A DNA stretch of 64,000 nt from Pisaster brevispinus (taxonomy: Eukaryota; Echinodermata; Asteroidea; Forcipulatida; Asteriidae). The stretch is taken from the NCBI GenBank assembly GCA_023634235.1, contig JAMKCF010000016.1, forward strand, positions 8,851,366-8,915,365. The letters are read 5' to 3'. Shown one piece after another: positions 11,642-19,249 of this stretch; the first letter of the stretch is position 1; the number at the start of each line of letters is the position of its first letter. Made by a program: the position numbers and the translations under genes. The notes beneath the pieces were generated by a model. That model ran no database searches and was not told the DNA's origin. It worked only from the letters and a program-made list of their open reading frames with translations.

Positions 11642-14600
11642 CAGGAACAAACACCTTGTGTGGTACCGGAAAAAAATGTTGGAAACCCGAAAGTGGTTAA
11701 ATGTGTCTGAATCTCGTGTGTTCTAAGGTTTTGTTTTGTTTGTCCATTTCTCACCCAGGTTTTCAGAGGCCATGCAGTCATACACATTGATTGCCACTCC
11801 ATCTTTGTCATCTAGCACTCTGGCCTCTGGTACTATGCAGGTAAGCCATGACCACCAATCAGGGCTCAGCTTATCGCCGAATTCTGCGCTTGCGATCACC
11901 ATTCTTCGCTTACAGGACAAGCGCCAAATTTCTGCGCTAGCTGGGTAAGCGAAGAATGTCTACGCACGCACACAAGCAAAAATTCCCTGCTAAGCTGTGA
12001 AATGGGCTTGACATAAGTGTGGAATTCACTGCTTCCTTAAGCGCCAATTCTTTGCTTACGGTAAGCAGAGCCATGACATTGGGCTTAGAGGGGCAGTTAA
12101 TACTTGTTCAACTTTCAGGTGAATAGCATCACAACTTTTTTCTCTAGAGCATGTGATTCGTGACGTGCCACGTCTACAAAACGGCCCCAGAGCCCAGATT
12201 TCCTGCAGGCACAAAGTGTACACACTCAAAAAACCAATTGAAGAAAATCTTGCATTTTGTCGTTCAGGTGTAATTTTCTGAATAATTGATTTTCTACAGA
12301 AATTGTAATATATAATAACCTTCCAATAGGTTTTCCTTGTACATGTAGGGTGATATGAGCTTAGCCCCGCCCAAAAGGTTAATGCACCACGCCCCTCTGG
12401 CCACATGTACACCAACCCTGTACTGAGTTTTTTCAATGATCTGAGGCTATGTGAAGCTGTTGCGATAACTAAAGATGTGCTTGACTAATTTCCTTGCAGG
12501 GTGACAAGAGCTTAGCCCCGCCCACAGTGTTAATGGACCACGCCCCTTTAGCCATGTACACTAACGCTGTATTGAGTGCCTTCAATGATCTGAGGTTATG
12601 CGCACCTGTTGCGTTGGCTCAAGACGTAGCCACAGCACTCCGCTGTTCATTGGAGAGAGTCGTCCAAACAACTCTGGCGTATCACAGGTTGGTTTAGTCA
12701 ATTTCATCAGCATCATCAGACAGCCCAATAAGCCATTTGTGAGTTAGGCCGTGTCCGAAACGGCGACTTCGGCTACAGCTACAGCTAGATCAGCGCGTCT
12801 GCCAGTGTTGAAGAATAGGCAGACGCGCGCGATCTAGCCGTAGCTGTAGCCGAAGTCGCCGTTTCCGACACAGCCTTAGATTTGAGTAATGTCTGGTACA
12901 GTGACTTGCTTAGTGACAAATTACTGCTTAAATTCGAATCTCTCAGACTACAGAGACAGTTGCTTTGTCAAATGCAACCTCCAGATGAGCAAACCCTGGT
13001 ACCATTGTGCCATACACGTTCATTCAGAATCGTGTATAATAATAATACAAGACATTTATATGGCGCATAATGCAGGAGCCTCTATGCGCAACACATGACA
13101 TAAAACAATGAAAAATATACTAAAAGCAATCGTTACAAAAAGAAAGATTCCAACAAATGAGTCTTTAAAAGTCCCTTGAAAATCTGAAGAGAGTCAGCTT
13201 GGCGAATATGAAGAGGTAAGTCGTTCCATAACGAAGGTGCAATGAAATGGAAGGCTCTTTGACCATAGAATTTATAGGAAAAAGTAGATTGAGTCAGTAG
13301 GGATTGGCCAGCAGAGCGAAGAGGACGAACAGGAATGTATTTATGTAGAAGATCAGATATATAGTCAGGAGATAGTTTATGAAGAGCTTTGAAAGTGATG
13401 AGATTTAATTTATACGCGATACGTAATTTGATCGGGAGCCAGTGGAGTTCTTGTAAGATAGGTGTTATATGCTGAGAATGAGGTGTACGTGAGGCGAGGC
13501 AAGTGTATGGGTGATCGCCGTCTCTTATGTAACTTCACAAAAACTTGCCCATTTGACAAAGCAAATGTCTCTATATAGTCTGAGGAATTCAAATTTAACC
13601 GGTAACTTGTGACTAAGCAAGTCAAAGAAAACTGGTCCCCCGTATATCACTACGCTCTCAATACACAGCTTTGACTCAGACGAGAATTGATGTTGGCACT
13701 CTCCACATTCTGTATCTATGGTTTTAATTCGTTTGTTTTCCAGAGCTGAGGAGAGCACATTCAACGACAAGGAGAGGGACTTCTTCTCCACATTTTGTCA
13801 AATGACGGCCAACGAGCTTCTCCCGTACCTCAATCGCTGTCTTCAGGCCCTGTTTCCTATGGCAACCATTGCCCAGACACTTGGAGTAACTGTGGCGGAC
13901 CTACAAAAAATGGTAACTTGGTCAAATTTATTATCGTGGTGACTGCTAGGTACAAGTGTACCTATAATTCTTTAGACCAGTCTGAGCAGCAATCGTGTGT
14001 AGCTATTACTGGGTAGTTGCTATTCCATACAGTGCACCAAGCATTCATCCTTTTGGTGTATTTATAAGTGGCTAAACGTTTCTTTTAGGGGTGGTTGGAG
14101 AAGGAGGCAGTTTGGGGGGAAAGAAATAAGTTGAGGGGCATTGTACTAATAGTATATGTCAACTTTGGTGGACCTCAATTTTAAGGCAAGAATTAAAGTG
14201 TTGGGAACACTGCCACTAATTGTTGCGTCTATCCATTTTCAGGAAGTCATAAGCTGCTTAGCAAATTTACTGGCTAAGCAAAATACTAACAGAGGACCAG
14301 TTATAACGGTGTGATTTAAACAGCATTTTGGTTCGCTTCCGGATTTTCTGCTAAGCAAGATATTTTGAAGCTTAGCAATCTTTTGTGCTTATCCACCTTA
14401 TGGCTAGGGGACATGGTCTCATTCATCCATTTGTGACGAAGCGTTGTATAACCCAAATAGAGACCATTCATTTCTACATTTATTGATGGACTCCGGTCGC
14501 CAGGTCAAAGCAGTCCAACAGAAGTTGAGCCGTTTTATAAGAATGCTTGCTTCTCTTTTACAAACCAAACATTTAGTTTCCGGAACCAAAAGTCAAATTT

Positions 14601-17020
14601 CAAAAACTTCTTGATTATGAATTCCACATTTTGCTTGGCATCACAGCCTACAGTAGTTTCTCACAGAATTTCAGTGCGAATGAAATATCATTTTGAGAAC
14701 GGAGTTGACCTTTTTTTTGTCTGTTTCAGGGCAACATTGGAACCCTTGACGTCAGCAGTCTTACTGAGCCTTTGAAGCCACTCCTGCCGCCAGAACCTGA
14801 AATACAAGAACCAGACTCTACAGAACCACAAGGTAATGTCTGGATTTGGAGAACGGAAAGAGTTGGGTTTTGCTCTTCTTCTTCTTCTTCTTCCTTTTGG
14901 AGTGCAGCCTTCAAATGTTTGAAAAGAGACATACTGCCAGACACACACAGCTCTGTGTTGGAGTCACTGTGTGGACATTCCTTTGTTCTATACACTTAAG
15001 GAAAATCCTATTCCTCAATACTGTAAATAACACTGTGTGGACGTGTTTAAGTCCACATAGTGTTTCAAGTCCCTACATTATATGGACCTCATTTGTTCTC
15101 AGGTCCACACTTAGTATGTAGTGTAAAACATCAGGGCAAACCCTTTCTCTTAGCGATAAGTGTGTACTGGGGTCTTTATACGTGCATTGGTGGTACACAC
15201 GGGACCTGCGACTTTACGTCCCATCCGAAGGACGGAGCAATAATGGTTAAGTGTCTTGCTCAAGGACACAAGTGTCACGACTGGGACTCGAACCCGCACT
15301 CTGCTGACTAGAAGCACCAGAGCTTGAGTTCGGTGCTCTTAACCGCTCGGCCACGACGCGCCACTAATTGCCCTCTCTTTTGCCAGAGTTTTGAGATTAC
15401 AGGCTGCAAAAAATCAGAGCATTCCAATATCTGACAAAAGACAGCAACGAAAGAGATTGAAAGTTTCTGGCAAAAGAGGGTGCCATTTGCTTGCGACAGT
15501 CCGAGAGATTTTCTTATTGGATACATTCTTTTTTTTGTACATTGTTTAAAATACATACATCATTTACGAGTTTACATGTACAGTCGACTCTCGTTAATAC
15601 AAGGTCCGCCGGACTGGCTCGTTTTCCTTGTATCATCCGAACCTCGTCTTAAACGCTGCTCACTAATATAGATACACATGTCGTCATAGTGCATGCACTA
15701 CACACGTGTACAGGCTAGAACGGAGCGGTTTGCTTCCTAGTACAGTTCGTATAAACCTCGTATAAACCGGCGTCTCGTATCTTCCGAGCTCGTATTAACG
15801 AGAGTCGACTGTAATAATCTTTACTCGCATGACTTCTTGCGTCGTTGTCTGTGGACTGGTAAAACTGGTGTTCCTATGTTTTAGGCTTCGATGTTGGCGG
15901 GTATGAGTAACGTGCCAGCGCTCCACCAACTGAGCTATCTGATTGTACTCTAACTCTATGATCACCCTCCCCAAGTCAAACAAAGCAGTGGCCTATGTTG
16001 GTGTACCCTTGTTACCCACTGGTAGAAAAAGTTGTTATTGTTAATCGGATATTTCATTATGAAGTTAAGAATGTACTTGTTTAGAAAGTGAATTTTTAAT
16101 TCCCATCCTAAGTAAGAATATTGTTGTAGAGACACGGGAAGGAGGCCAGCTCTCTAATTACAAAGGACAAGCATTAACTGAAATACTAGAGCAAAATTCA
16201 CATGATGACGTCTAAAATATGAAATGATCTCCTGTACTTGAATTGATTTGAATCCTCCAACCAATAGCACACGATACAAGTAGCTCAACACAGTGATGGG
16301 ATGGGCAAAAGGTCAGCACGAGGCTGGACAGGTTACTTACATTCAAGTTTACAATACCTCATTCATCTAGGCCCTGAAAATTACAATATTTCTCTGATAA
16401 AAGGATGATTTAAAACATAAAACAATACTCAGAGAGAGCTCTAGGACAGTATCCCTCCCAAGTCAAATAGTATTCAGAGCATGGTAAGAGCCATGCTCCC
16501 TACAAAAGGGAGAAAAATGCCCAAGGAAAATAAATATGTTCTCTCTTGCTCAAAGCTCAGATGGAAAAAGAGAACAGTCCAAAGGTCGCGGACACGAACT
16601 TTAAGTTTTTACAGTAAATATGCAAATTCTGTTGCATCAGGCCCAAGTAAGACTGAGGGCACACTTGCATTCAATTCATTATATACAAGGGTCACCACAC
16701 TGAGTGTTAACAGCTGTAGATTTCTGCCCTAAAAAAGTTTGGAGGATGTAAAAGTCGTATCAAGATATTAATCAAATACTTTATTCCTTCGATCAGATTC
16801 CTTAGAGGAAGCGTCAGATAGAAGTCCTCTTCATCGTCAATCATCAGATGATATCGCCATAGAAACACCAAGCAAAACAGACGATCCTCTGCCGGAGGAA
16901 ACTCCCGAGGGTACCATCGTCACTTCTGAGGAGGATGCGGCAGGACTGGAGACTTCAGAGAATCCGGTGGAGAGTGAAATGAAAGAAGTCAAGACATTTT
17001 ACTTAGAGGAAGAAACGTGA
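1502..17020 (+). CDS. COG8: Conserved oligomeric Golgi complex subunit 8 (5'-partial), spliced
   Basis: COG8 (Dor1 family) is a lobe B subunit of the eight-protein COG tether, a peripheral complex on the cytosolic face of the Golgi that captures vesicles in intra-Golgi retrograde traffic; it helps bridge lobes A and B through COG1. Exons: 1502-1626, 2434-2537, 4325-4496, 6780-6993, 8143-8306, 9447-9646, 11759-11840, 12500-12687, 13744-13912, 14730-14832, 16797-17020. All ten introns are GT-AG and every phase matches, giving 580 codons plus TGA. Blocks recognised from vertebrate COG8 in order: [108 protein letters not shown] [14 protein letters not shown]. The C-terminus is acidic and low in complexity, as usual for the family. 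Human COG8 is about 612 residues, so roughly 30-40 N-terminal residues are upstream of the window. Introns are full of transposons but no exon is broken. Confidence 0.97.
1655..1800. repeat. Dispersed repeat (family F), intronic copy
   Basis: The stretch GGCCTCTGTTGCCCTGGTCTTGGCC followed by CCCTTCAAA, GTTTCCC and AAAGATGAAA recurs at 60135-60330 and, more weakly, at 58530-58640. No coding potential; class unknown. Confidence 0.55.
1861..2295. repeat. Degenerate minisatellite, about 30-45 bp units
   Basis: Repeated variants of GTCACATAGTGTCATTGTGCCAC and CACAAGTGTCACATAG.. run through the region with irregular spacing and insertions such as GGCATATGTAGTATC. It lies in the COG8 intron between 1626 and 2434. 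A 61-codon ORF across it is repeat-derived. Confidence 0.85.
2434..2537 (+). CDS. COG8: COG8 exon 2
   Basis: The acceptor is TATGTGCAG and the donor AAG/GTGGGT. It encodes [18 protein letters not shown] through KEAQQISI and ends two bases into a codon that the next exon completes as Ser, giving [12 protein letters not shown] as in the family. Confidence 0.93.
2538..4324. other. COG8 intron: diverged repeats, no gene
   Basis: About 2880-3000 repeats (inexactly) the sequence seen at 12885-12985, including GTCTGGTACA and CTCAGACTA. About 3630-3800 belongs to a GCTTAGCA-rich dispersed repeat also seen at 14235-14400 and 21800-21970. Nothing else recognisable. Confidence 0.5.
4325..4496 (+). CDS. 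COG8: COG8 exon 3
   Basis: A long pyrimidine tract ending TTCTTCTTCTGTAG precedes it; the donor is CAG/GTAAAG. It encodes [20 protein letters not shown] then [17 protein letters not shown], the most conserved N-terminal block of COG8, and ends on a whole codon at Gln of IPVIQ. Confidence 0.96.
4522..4663. mobile_element. Fold-back MITE with GGTSGATTTCACAAAG-like ends
   Basis: The outer ends GGTGGATTTCACAAAG and CTTTGTGAAATCGACC are inverted copies, and TTAGGACGAG / CTCGTCCTAA repeats internally. The same family is at 53187-53352. Confidence 0.75.
4685..5050 (-). mobile_element. tRNA-derived SINE (family D)
   Basis: On the minus strand the head carries a box-B-like CCCAGTTCGAATCCC (4970-4990) followed by TAGTCCCTACC, TGCGTAGGTTTTCCC, GGGGTTCTTGGC and the 3' block CAGTCCTTGGCTTCGC. 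The closest copy is at 50640-50950, in the same orientation. Confidence 0.8.
5195..5395 (+). repeat. Unclassified repeat, uninterrupted copy
   Basis: From CATGTCCAGCCACAAGCAGA to TTTTAGATATAC, this matches in order 6045-6132, 6404-6419 and 6688-6755. The second copy is split by two inserted elements, so this copy shows the pre-insertion sequence. Confidence 0.75.
5425..5776 (-). mobile_element. tRNA(Ser/Leu)-like SINE (family A)
   Basis: The minus strand begins GTCGTGGCCGAGCGGTTAGA (box A) and has a box B in GGGTTCCAATCCCGG, then a non-tRNA body, and ends in a TATTATTATTATTAA tail at about 5425-5440. A related copy is at 15120-15363. Confidence 0.85.
5860..6060. repeat. Inverted repeat pair
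   Basis: GAACTCTCACCCAGTTACT at 5921-5939 is the exact inverse of 6018-6036. Flanking bases are partly complementary, suggesting a decayed fold-back element. Confidence 0.6.
6133..6392. mobile_element. Fold-back element with hammerhead-like core, 11-bp target duplication
   Basis: Arms of about 95 bp are inverted copies (TATAAATAGTGAACTTGCGG ... CCCGCGAGTTCACTATTTATA; GAGCCGGTGTGGTCT ... AGACCACACCGGCTC). TAAAAGTGAAG occurs on both sides (6122-6132 and 6393-6403) and only once at the empty site in 5195-5395, so this is a recognisable insertion. The loop holds, on the minus strand, CTGAAGA...GAAACGTC (6266-6299). A related element is at 61872-62105. Confidence 0.85.
6420..6683. mobile_element. 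MITE with ~50-bp terminal inverted repeats, AAAT target duplication
   Basis: The left end TGTTACCACCCTTCCAATGT (6420-) and right end ACATTGGAAGGGTGGTAACA (-6683) are inverted over about 50 bp. AAAT flanks both sides (6416-6419, 6684-6687). The uninterrupted copy of the host repeat at 5195-5395 has a single AAAT at this point. The superfamily is not assigned. Confidence 0.85.
6780..6993 (+). CDS. COG8: COG8 exon 4
   Basis: The acceptor is TGTCTGTAG and the donor ACG/GTAAGA. It encodes [36 protein letters not shown] and [15 protein letters not shown], ending one base into the Ala codon of AYFHITK. Confidence 0.96.
7130..7465. repeat. Degenerate tandem repeat around TGTGCAAAAATGTT
   Basis: Units of about 60-70 bp repeat the theme GCACGAGA..TGCTC..TGCAAAAATGTTGTATC. 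The same theme, including CTCAGCGC and TTTTGTGTGTGCATCC-like blocks, recurs at 17500-17640. Confidence 0.6.
7495..7950 (+). mobile_element. 5'-truncated CR1/L2-like LINE, 3' end of ORF2
   Basis: The frame 7499-7894 has the usual C-terminal end of non-LTR reverse transcriptase ORFs: [56 protein letters not shown] and LKTHLF. A short 3' UTR with GCGCTATACAAATG and a (TTA)n tail follow, typical of this clade. It sits in a COG8 intron in the sense orientation. The reverse transcriptase catalytic part is missing, so it is inactive. Confidence 0.93.
8143..8306 (+). CDS. COG8: COG8 exon 5
   Basis: The acceptor is TTCTTGTTACAG and the donor AAG/GTATTG. It encodes [18 protein letters not shown] through FSDDDPVL and FHGWVGQK, ending on a whole codon. 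Confidence 0.96.
8311..8466. mobile_element. Fold-back MITE directly after a COG8 donor site
   Basis: The arms CCCCTTGCACAACGC ... GCGTTGCACAAGAGGG and CCACCAATTTGGGAGTCAA ... TTGACTCCCAAATTGGTGG are inverted over about 65 bp. The element starts about four bases after the exon 5 donor GT. Confidence 0.85.
8480..8995 (-). mobile_element. Dispersed MITE-like repeat (family B)
   Basis: It shares ordered blocks with 21215-21640 and 31890-32340 in the opposite orientation: GTGTGATCAACC, CATGAAATAACAAACCTGTG, GGTTGTAACAACCGAAATCA, GAAAATATTTCACAG and TTCATAATCAGTAAGCTTT. Confidence 0.7.
9225..9395. repeat. Three-copy tandem repeat, about 63 bp
   Basis: GGGATCCTACATAAACTCGC followed by ATCAGTTGATTTTGGAGGAT repeats three times with few differences, just upstream of COG8 exon 6. 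Confidence 0.85.
9447..9646 (+). CDS. COG8: COG8 exon 6
   Basis: The acceptor is TTTACCAAG and the donor AAG/GTAATG. It encodes [34 protein letters not shown] and [10 protein letters not shown]; it ends two bases into an Arg codon. Its 3' end was duplicated downstream (9841-10058). Confidence 0.96.
9615..10058. repeat. Tandem duplication including the 3' end of COG8 exon 6
   Basis: Copy 1 (9615-9840) and copy 2 (9841-10058) align from CACAACCGCT..GGACAAAGGAACC through TTCAGAAATAGCTGTTCTTT, GATAGTGGTAGCACTTAAAG and GATGTAGGATTGTTCCTGAA. Copy 2 keeps a donor-like ACAG/GTAAGG at 9873 but no acceptor. On the minus strand both copies contain a Penelope-end-like CCTGAYGAAGT block. Confidence 0.88.
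10060..10985. other. COG8 intron sequence with CAACA-rich direct repeats
   Basis: The theme CTGCCAAATGCAACAAATT and variants (ATGCAACAGTATGC) recurs between about 10335 and 10740. TTAGGGTTAAAAAG and AACCCTAACCCCCATTAGGG occur once each and are not a telomeric array. No gene. Confidence 0.5.
11040..11305 (-). mobile_element. tRNA-derived SINE (family B)
   Basis: On the minus strand 11140-11063 reads GATAGCTCAGTTGGTAGAGC (box A) then CCGGAGGTCG and GGTTCAAGTCCCG (box B). The same tRNA-like head and GTTTATTACTTGAT end occur at 54480-54725 on the plus strand. The acceptor stem is poor and no clean cloverleaf closes, so it is a SINE and not a tRNA gene. Confidence 0.8.
11306..11361. repeat. Hairpin, ~21-bp arms
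   Basis: GTAATAAACCACAAAGGAAA and TTTCCTTTGGGGTTTATTAC are inverted with one mismatch around a short loop. One arm resembles the 3' end of the family B SINE. Confidence 0.8.
11592..11640. repeat. (GAT)n microsatellite
   Basis: An almost pure run of GAT repeats in a COG8 intron, well outside any exon. Confidence 0.95.
11759..11840 (+). CDS. COG8: COG8 exon 7
   Basis: The acceptor is TTTCTCACCCAG and the donor CAG/GTAAGC. It encodes [15 protein letters not shown] and ends on a whole codon. This corresponds to the variable linker region of the protein. Confidence 0.92.
12349..12485 (+). pseudogene. COG8: Degenerate partial duplicate of COG8 exon 8
   Basis: From GGGTGATATGAGCTTAGCCC to AAAGATGTGC this matches the real exon starting at 12500 (AGCTTAGCCCCGCCC, CACGCCCCT, TTCAATGATCTGAGG). 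It has a TGTAG acceptor-like end, but a two-base insertion in the CACATGTAC part shifts the frame into TGA, and the 3' end and donor are missing. It lies directly upstream of the functional exon. Confidence 0.88.
12500..12687 (+). CDS. COG8: COG8 exon 8
   Basis: The acceptor is TTCCTTGCAG and the donor ACAG/GTTGGT. It encodes [36 protein letters not shown] and LAYH, ending two bases into the Arg codon of HRAEES. Confidence 0.95.
12747..12875. mobile_element. Near-perfect palindromic MITE, Harbinger-like
   Basis: The ends GGCCGTGTCCGAAACGG and CCGTTTCCGACACAGCC are inverted, with arms of about 57 bp (GACTTCGGCTACAGCTAC inside) around a short AGTGTTGAAGAATA loop. TTA flanks both sides (12744-12746, 12876-12878). 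A TWA target and GGCC ends fit the PIF/Harbinger superfamily. It lies 60 bp after exon 8. Confidence 0.85.
12885..13645. mobile_element. Inverted-repeat element split by a LINE
   Basis: 12903-12978 (ACTTGCTTAGTGACAAATTA ... CAGACTACAGAGAC ... TTGCTTTGTCAAAT) is inverted at 13552-13622. A LINE tail (13025-13525) lies between the arms. A single-arm relative is at about 2880-3000. Confidence 0.7.
13025..13525 (-). mobile_element. 5'-truncated CR1/L2-like LINE, 3' end of ORF2
   Basis: On the minus strand a frame without an ATG is open to a TAA at 13133-13135 and reads [51 protein letters not shown] and [11 protein letters not shown] 3' UTR follows, then GCGCCATATAAATGTC and an ATTATTATTA tail at 13036-13025. 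It is antisense in a COG8 intron. Only the tail end is present. Confidence 0.92.
13744..13912 (+). CDS. COG8: COG8 exon 9
   Basis: The acceptor is TTGTTTTCCAG and the donor ATG/GTAACT. It encodes [18 protein letters not shown] and [14 protein letters not shown] then [15 protein letters not shown], ending on a whole codon. The YLNRCLQ motif is a family hallmark. Confidence 0.95.
14235..14405. repeat. GCTTAGCA-rich dispersed repeat
   Basis: CTGCTTAGCAAATTTACTGG, TCTGCTAAGCAAGAT and AAGCTTAGCAATC cluster here. Related stretches are at 3630-3800, 11850-12080 and 21800-21970. Class unknown. Confidence 0.5.
14730..14832 (+). CDS. COG8: COG8 exon 10
   Basis: The acceptor is CTGTTTCAG and the donor CAAG/GTAATG. 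It encodes [20 protein letters not shown], matching the GNLG...EPL..ILP block that ends the conserved part of COG8. It ends one base into an Asp codon. Confidence 0.92.
15120..15363 (-). mobile_element. tRNA(Ser/Leu)-like SINE (family A)
   Basis: The minus strand starts GTCGTGGCCGAGCGGTTAAG with box B GGGTTCGAGTCCCAG, followed by TGACACTTGTGTCC and AAGACACTTAACC as in the copy at 5425-5776. Confidence 0.85.
15581..15811. mobile_element. pogo/Tigger-like MITE
   Basis: The 231-bp element has perfect ends CAGTCGACTCTCGTTAATAC and GTATTAACGAGAGTCGACTG, and TA on both sides (15579-15580, 15812-15813). The TIR sequence and TA target fit the pogo/Tigger branch of Tc1/mariner. It has no ORF, so it depends on a transposase elsewhere. 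Confidence 0.92.
15830..16020 (-). mobile_element. Decayed tRNA-like SINE fragment (family B-like)
   Basis: The minus strand carries GATAGCTCAGTTGGTGGAGC (box A) near 15940 but no good box B. CTATGTTGGTGTACCC matches the flank seen in the copy at 11040-11305. Confidence 0.55.
16021..16790. other. COG8 last intron, unique-looking sequence
   Basis: No repeat, RNA or coding signal is recognised apart from the acceptor context of the last COG8 exon. Confidence 0.5.
16797..17020 (+). CDS. COG8: COG8 exon 11 (terminal, stop TGA)
   Basis: The acceptor is CCTTCGATCAG. It encodes [18 protein letters not shown] and an acidic tail ending KTFYLEEET before TGA at 17018. The sequence is low-complexity and poorly conserved, as in other COG8 C-termini; assignment rests on phase and openness. 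No clear AATAAA is seen in the next kilobase; a LINE relic begins about 150 bp after the stop. Confidence 0.85.
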
Positions 17021-17164
17021 TCTGAAACGTTTTAAAACATTGCAGTAAAACAAAAAAATCATAGAATTGATCTCAAACAGCCATGTATTCGAATCTCGTC
17101 TTTGAGAGAAGAGAACACAGCTACCAGACTGGTCACGCTTAGTAAATGCATGTCATACATCTCC

Positions 17165-17455
17165 CAAGTCATAGTTCAAGATGCTTCTCCTCATCGATCA
17201 TTCAATACATGGCACATCTCATAGATACATCCAGGATTCAATACAGCTAAGTGTTTCCACAAGACGGCTTCGCTCTACAAAACAACCATACTCCTCGACG
17301 TCCCTCGTTTCGAAACACACTTGCGGAGACGGTTCCTTCTCACATGCCGGACCATCTCTCTGGACTTGTCTTCTGCTGAACCTCAGACAAACAGACACTC
17401 TCTCTCCAGCTTCAAAACTAACTTGAAAAAGTCACTTGTCTAGGTTTTAAGTACC
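17165..17455 (+). mobile_element. LINE relic, ORF2 C-terminal end with stops
   Basis: The frame shows the order RRLRST, CGDGSFSHAGPSLWTCLL and a KSHL end, the decayed equivalent of the [17 protein letters not shown]...LKTHLF block at 7495-7950. A stop interrupts the last part. Confidence 0.75.
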
Positions 17456-17499
17456 GTCATTAGCAGAGTTTCTTTTTAAGCACTAAGAGTGTCTTTTTT

Positions 17500-17640
17500 G
17501 ACAGACATGTCGCATAACAAAAACTGTCGCGTCAGTGCAAAAACATTGTATCGCACGAAAATGCTCCGTGCAAAAACGTTGTATCTCAGCGCTGACTTGT
17601 TTTGTGTGCACATCCTAGCATTTTTAAGGTGAGACACGAC
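17500..17640. repeat. Second copy of TGCAAAAACGTTGTATC repeat
   Basis: It shares GTGCAAAAA.GTTGTATC, CTCAGCGCTGA and TTTTGTGTGCACATCC with 7130-7465. In both places a LINE tail is the neighbour (before it here, after it there). Confidence 0.55.
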
Positions 17641-17714
17641 ACTTTGTCATTTTCAAATTCGCTGAATGTAAGTCAGGCATGATATTCTTCCTGCTTTAGT
17701 CCAATAGATGTTAA

Positions 17715-17880
17715 TTTGTGCATCAGGGATAAAGACATCTGCTCTAGCAATGCAAAGGTCGCGGGTTAGAAACCCACCCGAGTGATTTGGCCTGTGGATG
17801 TTTTTCACAGAACTCGGGAAAGTACATGTATACAGTGCTTAATACACATCGGTGTAAGGGTAAAAACCAAATTATATGAT
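17715..17880 (+). mobile_element. tRNA-derived SINE (family C)
   Basis: AAGACATCTGCTCTAGCAAT, GGTCGCGGGTTAGAAACCC, TCACAGAACTCGGGAAAGTA and CAGTGCTTAATACACATCGG match the better copy at 34173-34430 in order. Confidence 0.75.
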
Positions 17881-18089
17881 TTAGTCTGATTCCGATTTTT
17901 TTTTTGCCTCAGAAATATCAGCAAAATTGTTTTTAAATAGCTTGAAAAGTCTATAGAAGCCCATGTACTCCATAAGATTTGTCTACTTTTTGCTGAGGGT
18001 CAGGTATCATGCCCAGTAAGTGCTATTTTTGGAGATTTTTTGACGTTTTTGGACTGACACGACAAAATGACTTTGTTGAAAGAGGTGGT

Positions 18090-19240
18090 GGTCCTGAGAA
18101 GAGCCAGAGGGTGGTGAACCGCAAGCTGGCCAGCTAATTTTCTTGGCAACCTGTGAAACTTTTCTGCTATAGTTTGCATGAAAATTTGCTTACAGTTAAA
18201 GAGAATGCATACCTTTGGTTTTTGGAATCATTCAGTTGTTTTAGTCCTATATAAATGTAGATATATACTATAAGACTAATCTGTGTAAAGTTCATTTCAA
18301 AAGGTGGTAGCGTTTTTGAGATATCAACGAAAGTCCACACAGAAAGAATAATCTGTAATTGGAATACACAATCTGAGAACACGTTCTCAGATTCAAATTT
18401 GGGGAGGGGGGATAAAAACTGATATCTTTTTCCATATCCACATTTGAACTGAAATGATTCTCAGAAATGCTTTATACTATGGAAAGCTGCTGTACTTCTT
18501 ACTGAGTAAGTTTGTATCGCAATTAGTTTTAAGAGTGATCACCAAACGTATACAGACCCTTAAAGCAGTGCTATAAAATTGGTCCCTGGTTCCATAGTTC
18601 AGGCTGTGTTGGATGTTGGTAGCTGCGGTTACTTGTCGCTAAGAGTGTTGTTACCCCCCCCTTTTCTTTATACCAGTACCATTCCTCTAGAGAAATATTC
18701 CATCAGAATATACAATCAAACTTGATAAAGTAGCACTTTAAATAAACAAAAAACACTGTTGCTTATTTCGATTGTCTCAATCGAAATAAGCCAAAGCCAT
18801 AACAACAGCAAACAATCCCCAACAAAACATGAACATATTTGTCTTTTCCTTTTTTTCACCATCGAATTTGATAACATGGTTCACTCTTTGGTTGTAATGG
18901 TGTACTTAAAGATAATACGAATTCATTTACTCCTCTCAAAGAAAACAATGATGTAGTTTCCCTTTTAGCATAGAAACATTGAGCAACAAAACATAGTCAG
19001 ATTCGCCGAGGTTAAGAAAATAACCATGATTTATGTACATAATCAACTGATTTATTTGTGAAGGTTTATTGACAAATGTCTTATTCAACCGCATTGAGGT
19101 TTCAAAATGTATAAAAAAAAGAAGACTCGATTTTCTCAACAAGTTCCAATAACTTTGAATGGTATTTATGTATTATTTTTTGTACGGTTCAACACGAAGG
19201 AGAATATACGGCTTTGGTTGTTTCACAATTTATTTATTTC
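18090..19240. other. Intergenic, no gene seen
   Basis: AT-rich sequence downstream of COG8. It contains a perfect hairpin at 18761-18791 (listed separately) and one AATAAA at 18741; too far from COG8 to be assigned as its polyadenylation signal. Confidence 0.4.
18761..18791. repeat. Perfect 14-bp hairpin GCTTATTTCGATTG
   Basis: GCTTATTTCGATTG and CAATCGAAATAAGC are separated by TCT. Close relatives are at 39453-39484 (12-bp arms, loop TGTGGCCT) and 34699-34729 (imperfect). Confidence 0.9.
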
Positions 19241-19249
19241 CACTTTTAA

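Noticed and set aside
12747..12875. microRNA precursor
   Set aside because: The stem is long and nearly perfect with a TTA target duplication and transposon-type ends; a MITE explains it better.
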